Source: Planctomycetota bacterium (lineage in GTDB: Bacteria; Planctomycetota; Planctomycetia; Pirellulales; Pirellulaceae). Taken from it: a DNA stretch of 5,236 bases. Location of the stretch: positions 1-5,236 of the forward strand of contig JAJDEH010000436.1 in NCBI GenBank assembly GCA_029259935.1. Direction: 5' to 3'. Below the pieces are notes generated by a model that saw nothing but the letters and a program-made list of their open reading frames with translations, searched no databases and was not told where the DNA came from. Numbering within the stretch: position 1 is the stretch's first letter; each line of letters begins with the position of its first letter. Shown here one piece after another: positions 1 to 5,199 of this stretch. Position numbers and translations under genes: made by a program.

Positions 1-24
1 TGCCAAGGGGGAGTTAGAGGGGGT
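1..24. repeat. Partial copy of a G-rich intergenic palindromic repeat
   Basis: The left edge reads CAAGGGGGAGTTAGAG at 4-19 and continues GGGGGT. The same 16-base word occurs with one change (T to C) at 5080-5094, where it forms the right half of a 9-bp hairpin. The window therefore starts inside, or just after, a copy of the same element whose left arm lies outside the window. Two copies flanking a three-gene block are seen directly. That this is a dispersed intergenic repeat of planctomycete genomes is from memory and not verified here. Confidence 0.5.
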
Positions 25-53
25 CGCCGTCACCTCTTAACCCATACCGCCAA

Positions 54-100
54 TTACCGATCCGCTTCCGCGGTTGATACAATAGAAAAACACCCTGGAG
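54..100 (+). promoter_or_regulatory. Leader of gene 1: ribosome binding site and weak promoter candidate
   Basis: GGAG at 97-100 lies 11 bases before the ATG at 112 and is the only Shine-Dalgarno-like purine run near that start, so it supports the start choice. Upstream, TACAAT at 78-83 matches the sigma-70 -10 consensus with one mismatch, but the sequence 18 bases before it (TTACCG, 54-59) is a poor -35. The ribosome binding site is moderately supported and the promoter only weakly. No operator-like palindrome is visible between positions 25 and 111. Confidence 0.3.
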
Positions 101-111
101 ATCCCACCGAA

Positions 112-1575
112 ATGACCTACCACCAGACCGTCGTCTTGCGAAGCAATTGCCTCAAAACCGTGTCGATCATCGGATTGATCCTCTGCGGTATCCTCCTTCC
201 GCAAAGACGCTTGCCCGCCGACGAGTCGGCAAGTGTACTCGACATTGGATCCCGGCGCGAGCTATTCCTCGACCAGATTGTCGTGGAAAAACTGAATGGC
301 GCACGGCTCAAGCTGCACACGCCACAGCTCATGCCTCCCGTTTCACCGCGTCGCCCCCACGGGCATTACGCCACCGTGCTGCGAGCTGATGACAAATTTC
401 AGTTTTACTATCGGGGCGACACCAAGCCGGGCAACCATTGGAAGAAGGGATGGGAACAATACCACGAAGGCGAAGTGACACTGTACGCCGAAAGCAAGGA
501 CGCCGTGCACTGGTCGCTGCCAAAACTCAACCTTTACGAACATGAAACCTTTCCGCAAGGCAACATCGTGCTGATGAATGAGTTCTTGGTGACTCACAAT
601 TTCACACCCTTCATCGACACGCGTCCCGGCGTTCCCGAGGCGGAAAAATACAAGGCGCTCGGCGGGCTGGCCTATCAGCCTCACAAGGAACATCTGGCCG
701 TGCGCGAGAAGCGCGGTCCAGGCGGGCTGAAGGCCTTTGTCTCGCCCGACGGCATTCACTGGAAGAAGCTCCGCGACAAGCCCGTGGTCCCCGAAGAGTG
801 GGGCAAGTATTTCGATTCACAGAACTATGCGTTTTGGTCCGACAGCGAACAGGCCTACGTCTGTTACTTCCGCCGTTTCATCAAAGGCTATCGCGGCATC
901 GCCCGCACGACATCGAAAGACTTCATCAACTGGACGCCCTTCGTCGAAATGGAAGCGAACCTGCCGGGCGAACATCTATACACCGCTTGCACGCAACCCT
1001 ACTTTCGCGCGCCGCATGTCTACGTGGCGCTGCCCACGCGTTTCATGGCAAAACGTGGGTCGGCCACGGATATTCTTCTGATGAGCACGCGAGGCGGTTC
1101 GCGGTTCGACCGGCAGTTCACCGAGTCGTTTATTCGGCCCGGCGTCGGCAAGGATGGTTGGGCGAACCGCGCCAATTACGCCGCGATCGGTATCCATCAA
1201 ACAGGTCCGGCGGAGATGTCGATGTTTCTCACGGGCGGACGCCGCTATGCAATGCGGCTCGATGGCTTTGTCTCGGTCAACGCGCCGCTTGCCGGCGGCG
1301 AACTGGTCACCAAGCCGCTGACCTTCACCGGCAAGGAACTGGAAATCAACTACTCCACCAGTGCCGCCGGGCAAGTCCGCGTCGAACTGCAAGACGCCGG
1401 CGGCAAGCCGATCCCCGGATTCACGCTAGAAGACTGCGAACCGATCTGGGGCGACCACATCGCACGGATCGTGTCCTGGAAAGGCGGCGCGGATGTCAGC
1501 GCTTTGGCTGGCAAGCCGATAAAGATCCGCTTCGTGATGGAGGATGCCGACCTGTTCTCGTTGAAATTCAATTGA
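112..1575 (+). CDS. Secreted beta-propeller protein, GH43/GH32-like superfamily (paralogue A)
   Basis: This 487-residue protein is probably exported by Sec: basic residues (R10, K15) precede a hydrophobic run at about 17-30, with cleavage likely around 36-41 (ADESA). Cys25 is not in a lipobox. The mature part opens with DIGSRRELFLD (44-54), a signature I associate with a common planctomycete family of uncharacterised propeller proteins. Blade-like motifs follow at regular intervals: YYRG 99-102, YAESKDAVHW 125-134, NFTPFIDTRPG 163-173, SPDGIHW 211-217, FDSQNYAFW 234-242, TTSKDFINW 266-274 and RAPHVYVALPTRF 299-311. About 100 C-terminal residues form a separate beta-rich domain (DGFVS 384-388, STSAAGQVRVELQD 415-428). 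A five-bladed fold and action on an extracellular glycan are inferences; E127, D54 and D235 are candidate acidic active-site residues only by their presence in conserved motifs. The next gene, 76 bases downstream, is a paralogue. The protein could be a glycan-binding or lyase-type propeller rather than a hydrolase. Confidence 0.85.
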   Translation: MTYHQTVVLRSNCLKTVSIIGLILCGILLPQRRLPADESASVLDIGSRRELFLDQIVVEKLNGARLKLHTPQLMPPVSPRRPHGHYATVLRADDKFQFYYRGDTKPGNHWKKGWEQYHEGEVTLYAESKDAVHWSLPKLNLYEHETFPQGNIVLMNEFLVTHNFTPFIDTRPGVPEAEKYKALGGLAYQPHKEHLAVREKRGPGGLKAFVSPDGIHWKKLRDKPVVPEEWGKYFDSQNYAFWSDSEQAYVCYFRRFIKGYRGIARTTSKDFINWTPFVEMEANLPGEHLYTACTQPYFRAPHVYVALPTRFMAKRGSATDILLMSTRGGSRFDRQFTESFIRPGVGKDGWANRANYAAIGIHQTGPAEMSMFLTGGRRYAMRLDGFVSVNAPLAGGELVTKPLTFTGKELEINYSTSAAGQVRVELQDAGGKPIPGFTLEDCEPIWGDHIARIVSWKGGADVSALAGKPIKIRFVMEDADLFSLKFN

Positions 1576-1578
1576 AGT

Positions 1579-1631
1579 TTGTGGTGCGGCCGTCTCGGCT
1601 GCAGCGGGCAGGCGGGACGCCCGCACCACAA
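1579..1631. repeat. 53-base palindromic intergenic repeat (GTGGTGCGG type)
   Basis: TTGTGGTGCGG at 1579-1589 is matched exactly by its inverse complement at 1621-1631, giving an 11-bp stem around a GC-rich 31-base centre that contains a smaller GGCG/CGCC hairpin (1611-1621). The element begins four bases after the stop codon of gene 1 and ends 20 bases before the first possible start of gene 2. There is no T run after it, so it is not a typical intrinsic terminator, although it may act as a 3'-end stem in the transcript. I recognise the wording, whose translation gives peptides like RPSRLQRAGGTPAP, as a frequent spacer repeat in planctomycete and verrucomicrobial genomes; this is from memory. 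Confidence 0.7.
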
Positions 1632-1651
1632 GTTATTCCTTATTCCCTTAC

Positions 1652-3265
1652 ATGCCCATAGCCACCAACCTTGAAAATAGAAACGCCTTTCTGATGCAGG
1701 AAAGAAAACGAGAACTTACGCGCCGCAAGTGGTTACAAGCCGCCACGGTCGCCGCCACCGGTGTAGCCTTGGCGGGCGCTTCTCAAAATGTCCGCGCAGC
1801 CGCCCGTGACGAAACCAAGGCGATCGATATCGGCACGCGGCGCGAGCTTTTGGTCGACGACTATCTTGTCGAATCGTTCGTCGGTGGCGCGAAGTTAACC
1901 CTGCACCATCCCACGCCGCGCGAGATCGCGATGAAATTCGATCAGCCTTGGGAAGGCAACACCACCGGCTACGTGACGGTGATGCGCGACGGCCAGCGGC
2001 TGATCATGATCTATCGTGGCCATCGCATGACCTGGGAGAGCGGAAAACTGCTCATGGCCAACAGCCCGGTGGTTTGTTATGCCGAGAGTCGCGACGGCAT
2101 CACCTGGACGAAACCCAACCTGGGCCTGTTTCGTTGGCGCGGCAAAGGTGCCGACAAAATGCCCGATCCGCTGGCCAACAACATGGTCTGGCCGGGCAGT
2201 TCCGAATCGAGCACGTTTGTCCCCTTCCTCGACAAGCGGCCGGGCTGCAAGCCCGAGGAAAAATTCAAAGCCGTCGGCGGCGTTTGGAAAACGGGGCTAT
2301 TTCTGTTCACCTCGCCCGACGCAATCCATTGGTCGAAAAGCGACAAGCCGATTTTTACTCACGGCGCGCTCGATTCCATGAATGTCGTGTTTTGGGAACC
2401 ACGGAACGAGCGGTATGTAATTTACTTTCGGACCGTCGTCGACGGATTGCGGGCGATCGCCACGTCGCATTCACCGGATCTACGCCAATGGTCGGAACCG
2501 GTTCCGCTAGAGTATCCTCGATCGCCGCCGCAGCAGATGTACACCAATCAGATCGCCCCCTACTATCGGGCTCCTCACTTGCGATTCGGTTTTCCAACAC
2601 GTTACGTCGCCCGCCAAATGACCGATCAACTCAGCAGCCTGCCGCCACGGGCGCTGCGCGGCGAACTGGCGGCGGCTTACGCCCGCGTCGGTTCCGATTT
2701 GACCGATGGCCTGTTCATGAGCAGCCGCGACGGAGTTCGTTTTCGCCGCTGGGACGAAGCCTTTTTACGGCCCGGTCCGCAGGCCGAGGCCCGCTGGATG
2801 TACGGCGACAACTACCAAAACTATGGACTCTATGAAACGAAGCCGCGCGACGGCGGCGAGCCCACCGAAATCTCGATGCTGTTTGGTGAGGGTTATTGGC
2901 GCGAAGGCCAAACGCGATTGCGGCGATACAGCATCCGCATGGACGGCTTCGTTTCGGCCAACGCGCCGTACGCCGGAGGCGAAATTGTCACACGCCCGCT
3001 TGTCTTCCATGGAAAGCAACTGAGCCTGAACTACTCGACGTCGGCGGCCGGCAGCCTGCGCATTGAAATACAGGATGCCGCCGGCCAACCGCTGCACGGC
3101 TTTTCGCTTGCCGACTGCCCCGAGATCATCGGAGACCGCATCTCCCACGTTGCCCGCTGGACCGCCGGATCCGATGTCAGCGGCCTCGCCGGAAAGCCAA
3201 TTCGGCTTCGCTTCCAACTGCGGGACGCCGACCTCTACGCCTTTCAGTTCACGGCTTCAAGATAG
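1652..3265 (+). CDS. Tat-exported beta-propeller protein, GH43/GH32-like superfamily (paralogue B)
   Basis: This 537-residue protein is a paralogue of the preceding gene. It carries a twin-arginine signal: TRRKWLQ at 23-29 followed by an alanine-rich hydrophobic stretch (about 30-43), with cleavage probably near VRAAA 47-51. Two starts are possible, ATG 1652 and ATG 1694 (Met15). Neither has a clear Shine-Dalgarno sequence; the shorter form has the more typical Tat n-region. Family motifs recur in the same order: DIGTRRELLVDD 59-70, YRG 121-123, CYAESRDGITW 142-152, PFLDKRPG 191-198, SPDAIHW 221-227, LDSMNVVFW 240-248, RAPHLRFGFPTRY 306-318, SSRDGVRF 357-364 and FLRPG 371-375. Residues about 321-349 form an insertion absent from paralogue A. 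By hand alignment, the C-terminal domain (about 426-533) is roughly 60% identical to that of paralogue A, including STSAAG and the DC pair at 488-489. Folding before export, possibly around a cofactor or metal, is the usual reason for Tat use but is not shown here. The substrate is unknown. Confidence 0.85.
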   Translation: MPIATNLENRNAFLMQERKRELTRRKWLQAATVAATGVALAGASQNVRAAARDETKAIDIGTRRELLVDDYLVESFVGGAKLTLHHPTPREIAMKFDQPWEGNTTGYVTVMRDGQRLIMIYRGHRMTWESGKLLMANSPVVCYAESRDGITWTKPNLGLFRWRGKGADKMPDPLANNMVWPGSSESSTFVPFLDKRPGCKPEEKFKAVGGVWKTGLFLFTSPDAIHWSKSDKPIFTHGALDSMNVVFWEPRNERYVIYFRTVVDGLRAIATSHSPDLRQWSEPVPLEYPRSPPQQMYTNQIAPYYRAPHLRFGFPTRYVARQMTDQLSSLPPRALRGELAAAYARVGSDLTDGLFMSSRDGVRFRRWDEAFLRPGPQAEARWMYGDNYQNYGLYETKPRDGGEPTEISMLFGEGYWREGQTRLRRYSIRMDGFVSANAPYAGGEIVTRPLVFHGKQLSLNYSTSAAGSLRIEIQDAAGQPLHGFSLADCPEIIGDRISHVARWTAGSDVSGLAGKPIRLRFQLRDADLYAFQFTASR

Positions 3266-3278
3266 GCAGACGGCCCAC

Positions 3279-3411
3279 TAGTGCTTTGTCACAGCTAAGA
3301 ATTAGGGTTAGTTGCGTTCGCCCAGGGTGCCACTGGCGTCTCGCCAGTGGACGCTACGAGCACGGACAAGATGGCCATGGCACCGTAACATTAAGCTGTG
3401 ACAAAGCACTA
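3279..3411. mobile_element. Putative 133-base MITE with 18-bp terminal inverted repeats
   Basis: TAGTGCTTTGTCACAGCT at 3279-3296 is repeated as a perfect inverse complement at 3394-3411. Both ends carry TA at the outer edge, the pattern expected if a Tc1/mariner- or IS630-type enzyme inserted a 129-base element at a TA target and duplicated it. No coding capacity is visible inside. The interior holds a second inverted pair, GGTGCCA (3326-3332) and TGGCACC (3378-3384), and a strong 9-bp hairpin (separate entry). The element fills most of the 174-base spacer between genes 2 and 3, starting 13 bases after one stop codon and ending 28 bases before the next start. The inverted repeat is certain. 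Mobility and the IS630 link are inferred, and no transposase is present in the window. Confidence 0.6.
3330..3350. repeat. Perfect 9-bp hairpin inside the spacer element
   Basis: CCACTGGCG (3330-3338) and CGCCAGTGG (3342-3350) are exact inverse complements separated by only TCT. The first three bases of the stem are shared with the GGTGCCA arm at 3326-3332, so the hairpin and the longer-range pairing with 3378-3384 cannot both form fully. No T run follows, which argues against a standard intrinsic terminator. From memory, CCACTGGCG/CGCCAGTGG hairpins are common as independent spacer repeats in planctomycetes, so this may be a repeat nested within the larger inverted repeat. Confidence 0.65.
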
Positions 3412-3439
3412 ATGAAACTCAACGTCAGCGGGAACTTCA

Positions 3440-4615
3440 ATGAAGACAACCACGATCGTTCTAGCAGCATGGTTCGTTGGTGCATCGGCTAGCGGCGCGC
3501 CTGCCGGCGAAGCCGAGCCGCCGTTACGCGCCGCCGAAGGGCTGTTCGACTTATCGAATAAGAAATCGCTGGGCCTGGAAACCGTTCCCGGCGAACACGT
3601 TCAACTGTTCAAGGCGACCGACGAAGGCGGCTATCGCTTCTCGCACCATCCGGGTCTCGTTCTATTTCAAGGACAACTGTTCTGCTCGTGGTCCAACGGA
3701 ATTCGCCATGAAGATCGGCCGGCACAGCGCGTACTCTATAGCCACAGTGCCGACGGGCGGAAGTGGTCGCCGCCGCAAGTGCTGGCCGCCCCTACAGGCA
3801 AACAAGACGGTTGTATCGCCGCCGGTTTTCTCGTTGCCGGCAAAACCTTGGTCGCCTACTACACACTGCGGCACGATTATCCTATTCACAACCTGCATCA
3901 TCCAAAGAACGGCCTCTTCGCGATCACGTCCAGCGACGGGCGGCGGTGGAGCGAGCCGCGCCGCGTGGCGACGGGGTTCTTCATCGAAGCTCCCAAGCGA
4001 CTGCCTGGCGGACGGCTGCTGCTGGGCGGCGAACACGTGGGACCGCGGTGGAAGTCGAACCAGGCGCGGATGAACTTGTTGGTTTCGGACGATCCCACCG
4101 GCCTGTCGGACTGGCGGCAAGCGGCCATCTCGCCCGCCGACGCCCAGCCCAACGGAATCACGGTGTTCGGCTACACCGAGCCATGTCCTTTCGCGCGCCG
4201 CGACGGCCTGATCGTGGCTCCCTTTCGTAACTCGAGCGGCTTCTTGTACGCCAGCACAAGCCAAGACAATGGGCTGACGTGGACGGTCCCCCGTAAGACA
4301 AATTTTCCCGATTCGACCGCCCGCTTCTGCACCGGCCAATTGCCCGACGGCAGAATTTTCTTGATCAACAACCCGGGACCGGGACGGCTGAACCGCGGCC
4401 TGCTGACGATCGCGCTCAGCGACGACGGCGTAACGTTCGATCGAGCTTGGCTGATCCGCGGCGAGCCAACCAAGCAGCGCTTTGTCGGCAAACAGAAACT
4501 CGACGGCTGGCAGTACCCCAACGCGTTGGTTTGGAACGAGTCGCTGTACGTGGCCTACTCGGTCAACAAGGAAGACGTCTGGCTGACGCGAATCTCGCTA
4601 TCGGAATTGAAATAG
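3440..4615 (+). CDS. Secreted sialidase-like (BNR/Asp-box) beta-propeller protein
   Basis: This 391-residue protein has a Sec signal peptide (K2, hydrophobic 6-14, AXA-type cleavage site at ASA 15-17), so it acts outside the cytoplasm. The start at 3440 is supported by a weak GGGA six bases upstream. It resembles the sialidase/neuraminidase superfamily (six-bladed propeller, BNR_2 type). Asp boxes are SQDNGLTW at 274-281 (canonical) and SADGRKW 103-109, SSDGRRW 164-170 and SDDGVTF 327-333 (degenerate). The end of the protein, with YPN 359-361 followed by LYVAYSVNKEDVWLTRISL (369-387), is the closing-blade pattern I know from exo-sialidase-like proteins. However, the N-terminal Arg-Ile-Pro motif of classical sialidases is absent; FSHHP (67-71) occupies that region. 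E247 (TEPC) and R263 (PFRNSSG) are candidate active-site residues. The substrate need not be sialic acid; another uronic or keto-sugar, or simple glycan binding, is possible. It follows the two propeller paralogues on the same strand after a 174-base spacer filled mostly by a repeat element, so co-transcription is plausible but unproven. Confidence 0.85.
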   Translation: MKTTTIVLAAWFVGASASGAPAGEAEPPLRAAEGLFDLSNKKSLGLETVPGEHVQLFKATDEGGYRFSHHPGLVLFQGQLFCSWSNGIRHEDRPAQRVLYSHSADGRKWSPPQVLAAPTGKQDGCIAAGFLVAGKTLVAYYTLRHDYPIHNLHHPKNGLFAITSSDGRRWSEPRRVATGFFIEAPKRLPGGRLLLGGEHVGPRWKSNQARMNLLVSDDPTGLSDWRQAAISPADAQPNGITVFGYTEPCPFARRDGLIVAPFRNSSGFLYASTSQDNGLTWTVPRKTNFPDSTARFCTGQLPDGRIFLINNPGPGRLNRGLLTIALSDDGVTFDRAWLIRGEPTKQRFVGKQKLDGWQYPNALVWNESLYVAYSVNKEDVWLTRISLSELK

Positions 4616-4629
4616 CGAGCGGGGTGCGT
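4615..4629. repeat. Direct repeat GCGAGCGGGGTGCGT, copy 1
   Basis: The 15-base word GCGAGCGGGGTGCGT starts on the last base of the gene 3 stop codon and recurs exactly at 4998-5012. The sequence after this copy diverges (TAGCGCGTC), so it looks like a truncated or diverged copy of the element better preserved at 4998-5057. The exact 15-base match is seen directly; membership in a dispersed family is from memory of similar planctomycete spacers. Confidence 0.5.
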
Positions 4630-4647
4630 TAGCGCGTCAGGATCGTT

Positions 4648-4669
4648 CGCGAAACAAGTGTCGCGTTTT
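4648..4669 (+). terminator. Candidate weak intrinsic terminator after gene 3
   Basis: CGCGA (4648-4652) pairs with TCGCG (4661-4665) across an 8-base loop and is followed at once by TTTT (4666-4669). It lies 33 bases after the stop codon of gene 3, the right place to end a transcript of the three genes. The stem is only five pairs and the T run four bases, so this is a weak candidate. The overlapping 8-base palindrome TTCGCGAA (4646-4653) offers an alternative reading as a binding-site-like symmetry. Confidence 0.3.
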
Positions 4670-4682
4670 GATCAGCCGTTGG

Positions 4683-4713
4683 GCGTTAGCCCCGGTTTTT
4701 CAGAACCGGACGC
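4683..4713. repeat. Bulged hairpin repeat (CCGGTT/AACCGG)
   Basis: CCGGTT (4692-4697) pairs with AACCGG (4704-4709) across a six-base loop. An outer GCGT (4683-4686) pairs with ACGC (4710-4713), leaving a five-base bulge on the left side only. The T run lies within the loop rather than after the stem, so it does not fit an intrinsic terminator on the + strand. The wording (GCGTTAGCCCCGG then AACCGGACGCT) is familiar to me from planctomycete spacers, suggesting another dispersed repeat family. Confidence 0.5.
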
Positions 4714-4733
4714 TATTCACCACGGGAGTCAAT

Positions 4734-4805
4734 AATGGGACAGGCACCGAGACATCCGCCTCAAATCCGCGTCCCTATCCTACTTGGCTCGGAGCCAGTC
4801 CCATT
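4734..4805. repeat. 72-base imperfect inverted repeat, REP- or MITE-like
   Basis: AATGGGACAGGCACCGAG (4734-4751) and CTCGGAGCCAGTCCCATT (4788-4805) are inverse complements at 16 of 18 positions, the two mismatches falling at matching places in each arm. The 36-base centre is not obviously structured. The element could be a short palindromic unit mobilised by a REP-associated tyrosine transposase or a small MITE; no transposase is visible to decide. The pairing is seen directly and the class is inferred. Confidence 0.6.
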
Positions 4806-4997
4806 TTGTGAACTACTCGTGAATAATCCAGGCAAGCGGATGCCACTTGGGGACCGGCTAGAATTGGTGCCCAGCCTTGAGGCTGCTCCGTTTCTCAATC
4901 CCTCCCTGGGTATTGCCCCGCCAAACCTCTACGTTACGATAACTTAGAACTTATCAATCCAGTGGTTTGGCAGAGTTAGAAATCCGTTCAACACAAG

Positions 4998-5057
4998 GCG
5001 AGCGGGGTGCGTCAGCTCCCCGGTGTTCACGGAAGCGGCAAGCGGCGGGAAACACCG
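4998..5057. repeat. Direct repeat copy 2 with internal inverted repeat
   Basis: The word GCGAGCGGGGTGCGT at 4998-5012 exactly repeats that at 4615-4629. This copy continues into CAGCTCCCCGGTGTT, and CGGTGTT (5021-5027) is matched by AACACCG (5051-5057), a 7-bp stem. In the full-length form that I recall from planctomycete genomes the CGGTGTT arm leads back to an inverse copy of the GCGAGCGGGG word; that return arm is missing here, so this copy is probably degenerate. Confidence 0.5.
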
Positions 5058-5067
5058 TTCTCCAGTT

Positions 5068-5094
5068 CTCCCCCTTTTTCAAGGGGGAGCTAGA
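5068..5094. repeat. 9-bp G/C-run hairpin, second copy of the left-edge repeat
   Basis: CTCCCCCTT (5068-5076) pairs perfectly with AAGGGGGAG (5081-5089) around the loop TTTC. Read from the - strand the loop is GAAA, a GNRA tetraloop, so a - strand transcript would fold especially stably. The right arm plus CTAGAG (to 5094) matches positions 4-19 of the window with one difference. A T-rich stretch begins about 20 bases later, too far for a standard + strand terminator. Confidence 0.65.
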
Positions 5095-5199
5095 GCTTGG
5101 GTTTGGTCACATTTTTTTATTTTTGTCAGTGTCGTTGTTTTGTGTTTTGATTTTTTGAGTTTGTGGTCTTGGCAAAGTTTATGCCGCAAGGCCCATAAG

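Noticed and set aside
117..759. Antisense frames opposite the start of gene 1 (to 138 codons)
   Set aside because: They overlap each other and the signal peptide and propeller motifs of gene 1, with no motif or leader of their own.
798..1661. 287-codon + strand frame overlapping gene 1
   Set aside because: It is out of frame with gene 1, is rich in Arg and His in a way typical of shifted GC-rich frames, and its end is translated repeat sequence. Gene 1 has strong family motifs throughout.
1948..2835. 295-codon + strand frame inside gene 2
   Set aside because: It lies wholly within gene 2 in another frame, has no recognisable motif, and is arginine- and glutamine-rich as expected for a shadow.
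3279..3439. Riboswitch ahead of gene 3
   Set aside because: The structure is explained by terminal inverted repeats of a probable mobile element, and I recognise no conserved riboswitch core.
3286..3492. 68-codon + strand frame in the gene 2/gene 3 spacer
   Set aside because: It starts inside the terminal inverted repeat, runs through the hairpin, and overlaps the start of gene 3 in another frame. It is best explained as translated repeat.
3662..4339. 225-codon - strand frame opposite gene 3
   Set aside because: It is antisense to the Asp-box protein and has no domain pattern or ribosome binding site that I can see; long antisense frames are common at high GC.
4735..4947. 70-codon + strand frame downstream of gene 3
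   Set aside because: Its first 23 codons are the 72-base inverted repeat, there is no clear ribosome binding site, and the product has no recognisable features.
4615..5094. CRISPR array
   Set aside because: Repeated words occur at most twice at uneven spacing and belong to different families; there is no regular repeat-spacer pattern and no cas gene.
4967..5158. 63-codon + strand frame ending in a hydrophobic tail
   Set aside because: The middle (FSPFFKGELEL) is the translated CTCCCCCTT hairpin and the hydrophobic end is just the T-rich stretch read as Phe, Leu and Val codons. A membrane segment is not credible.
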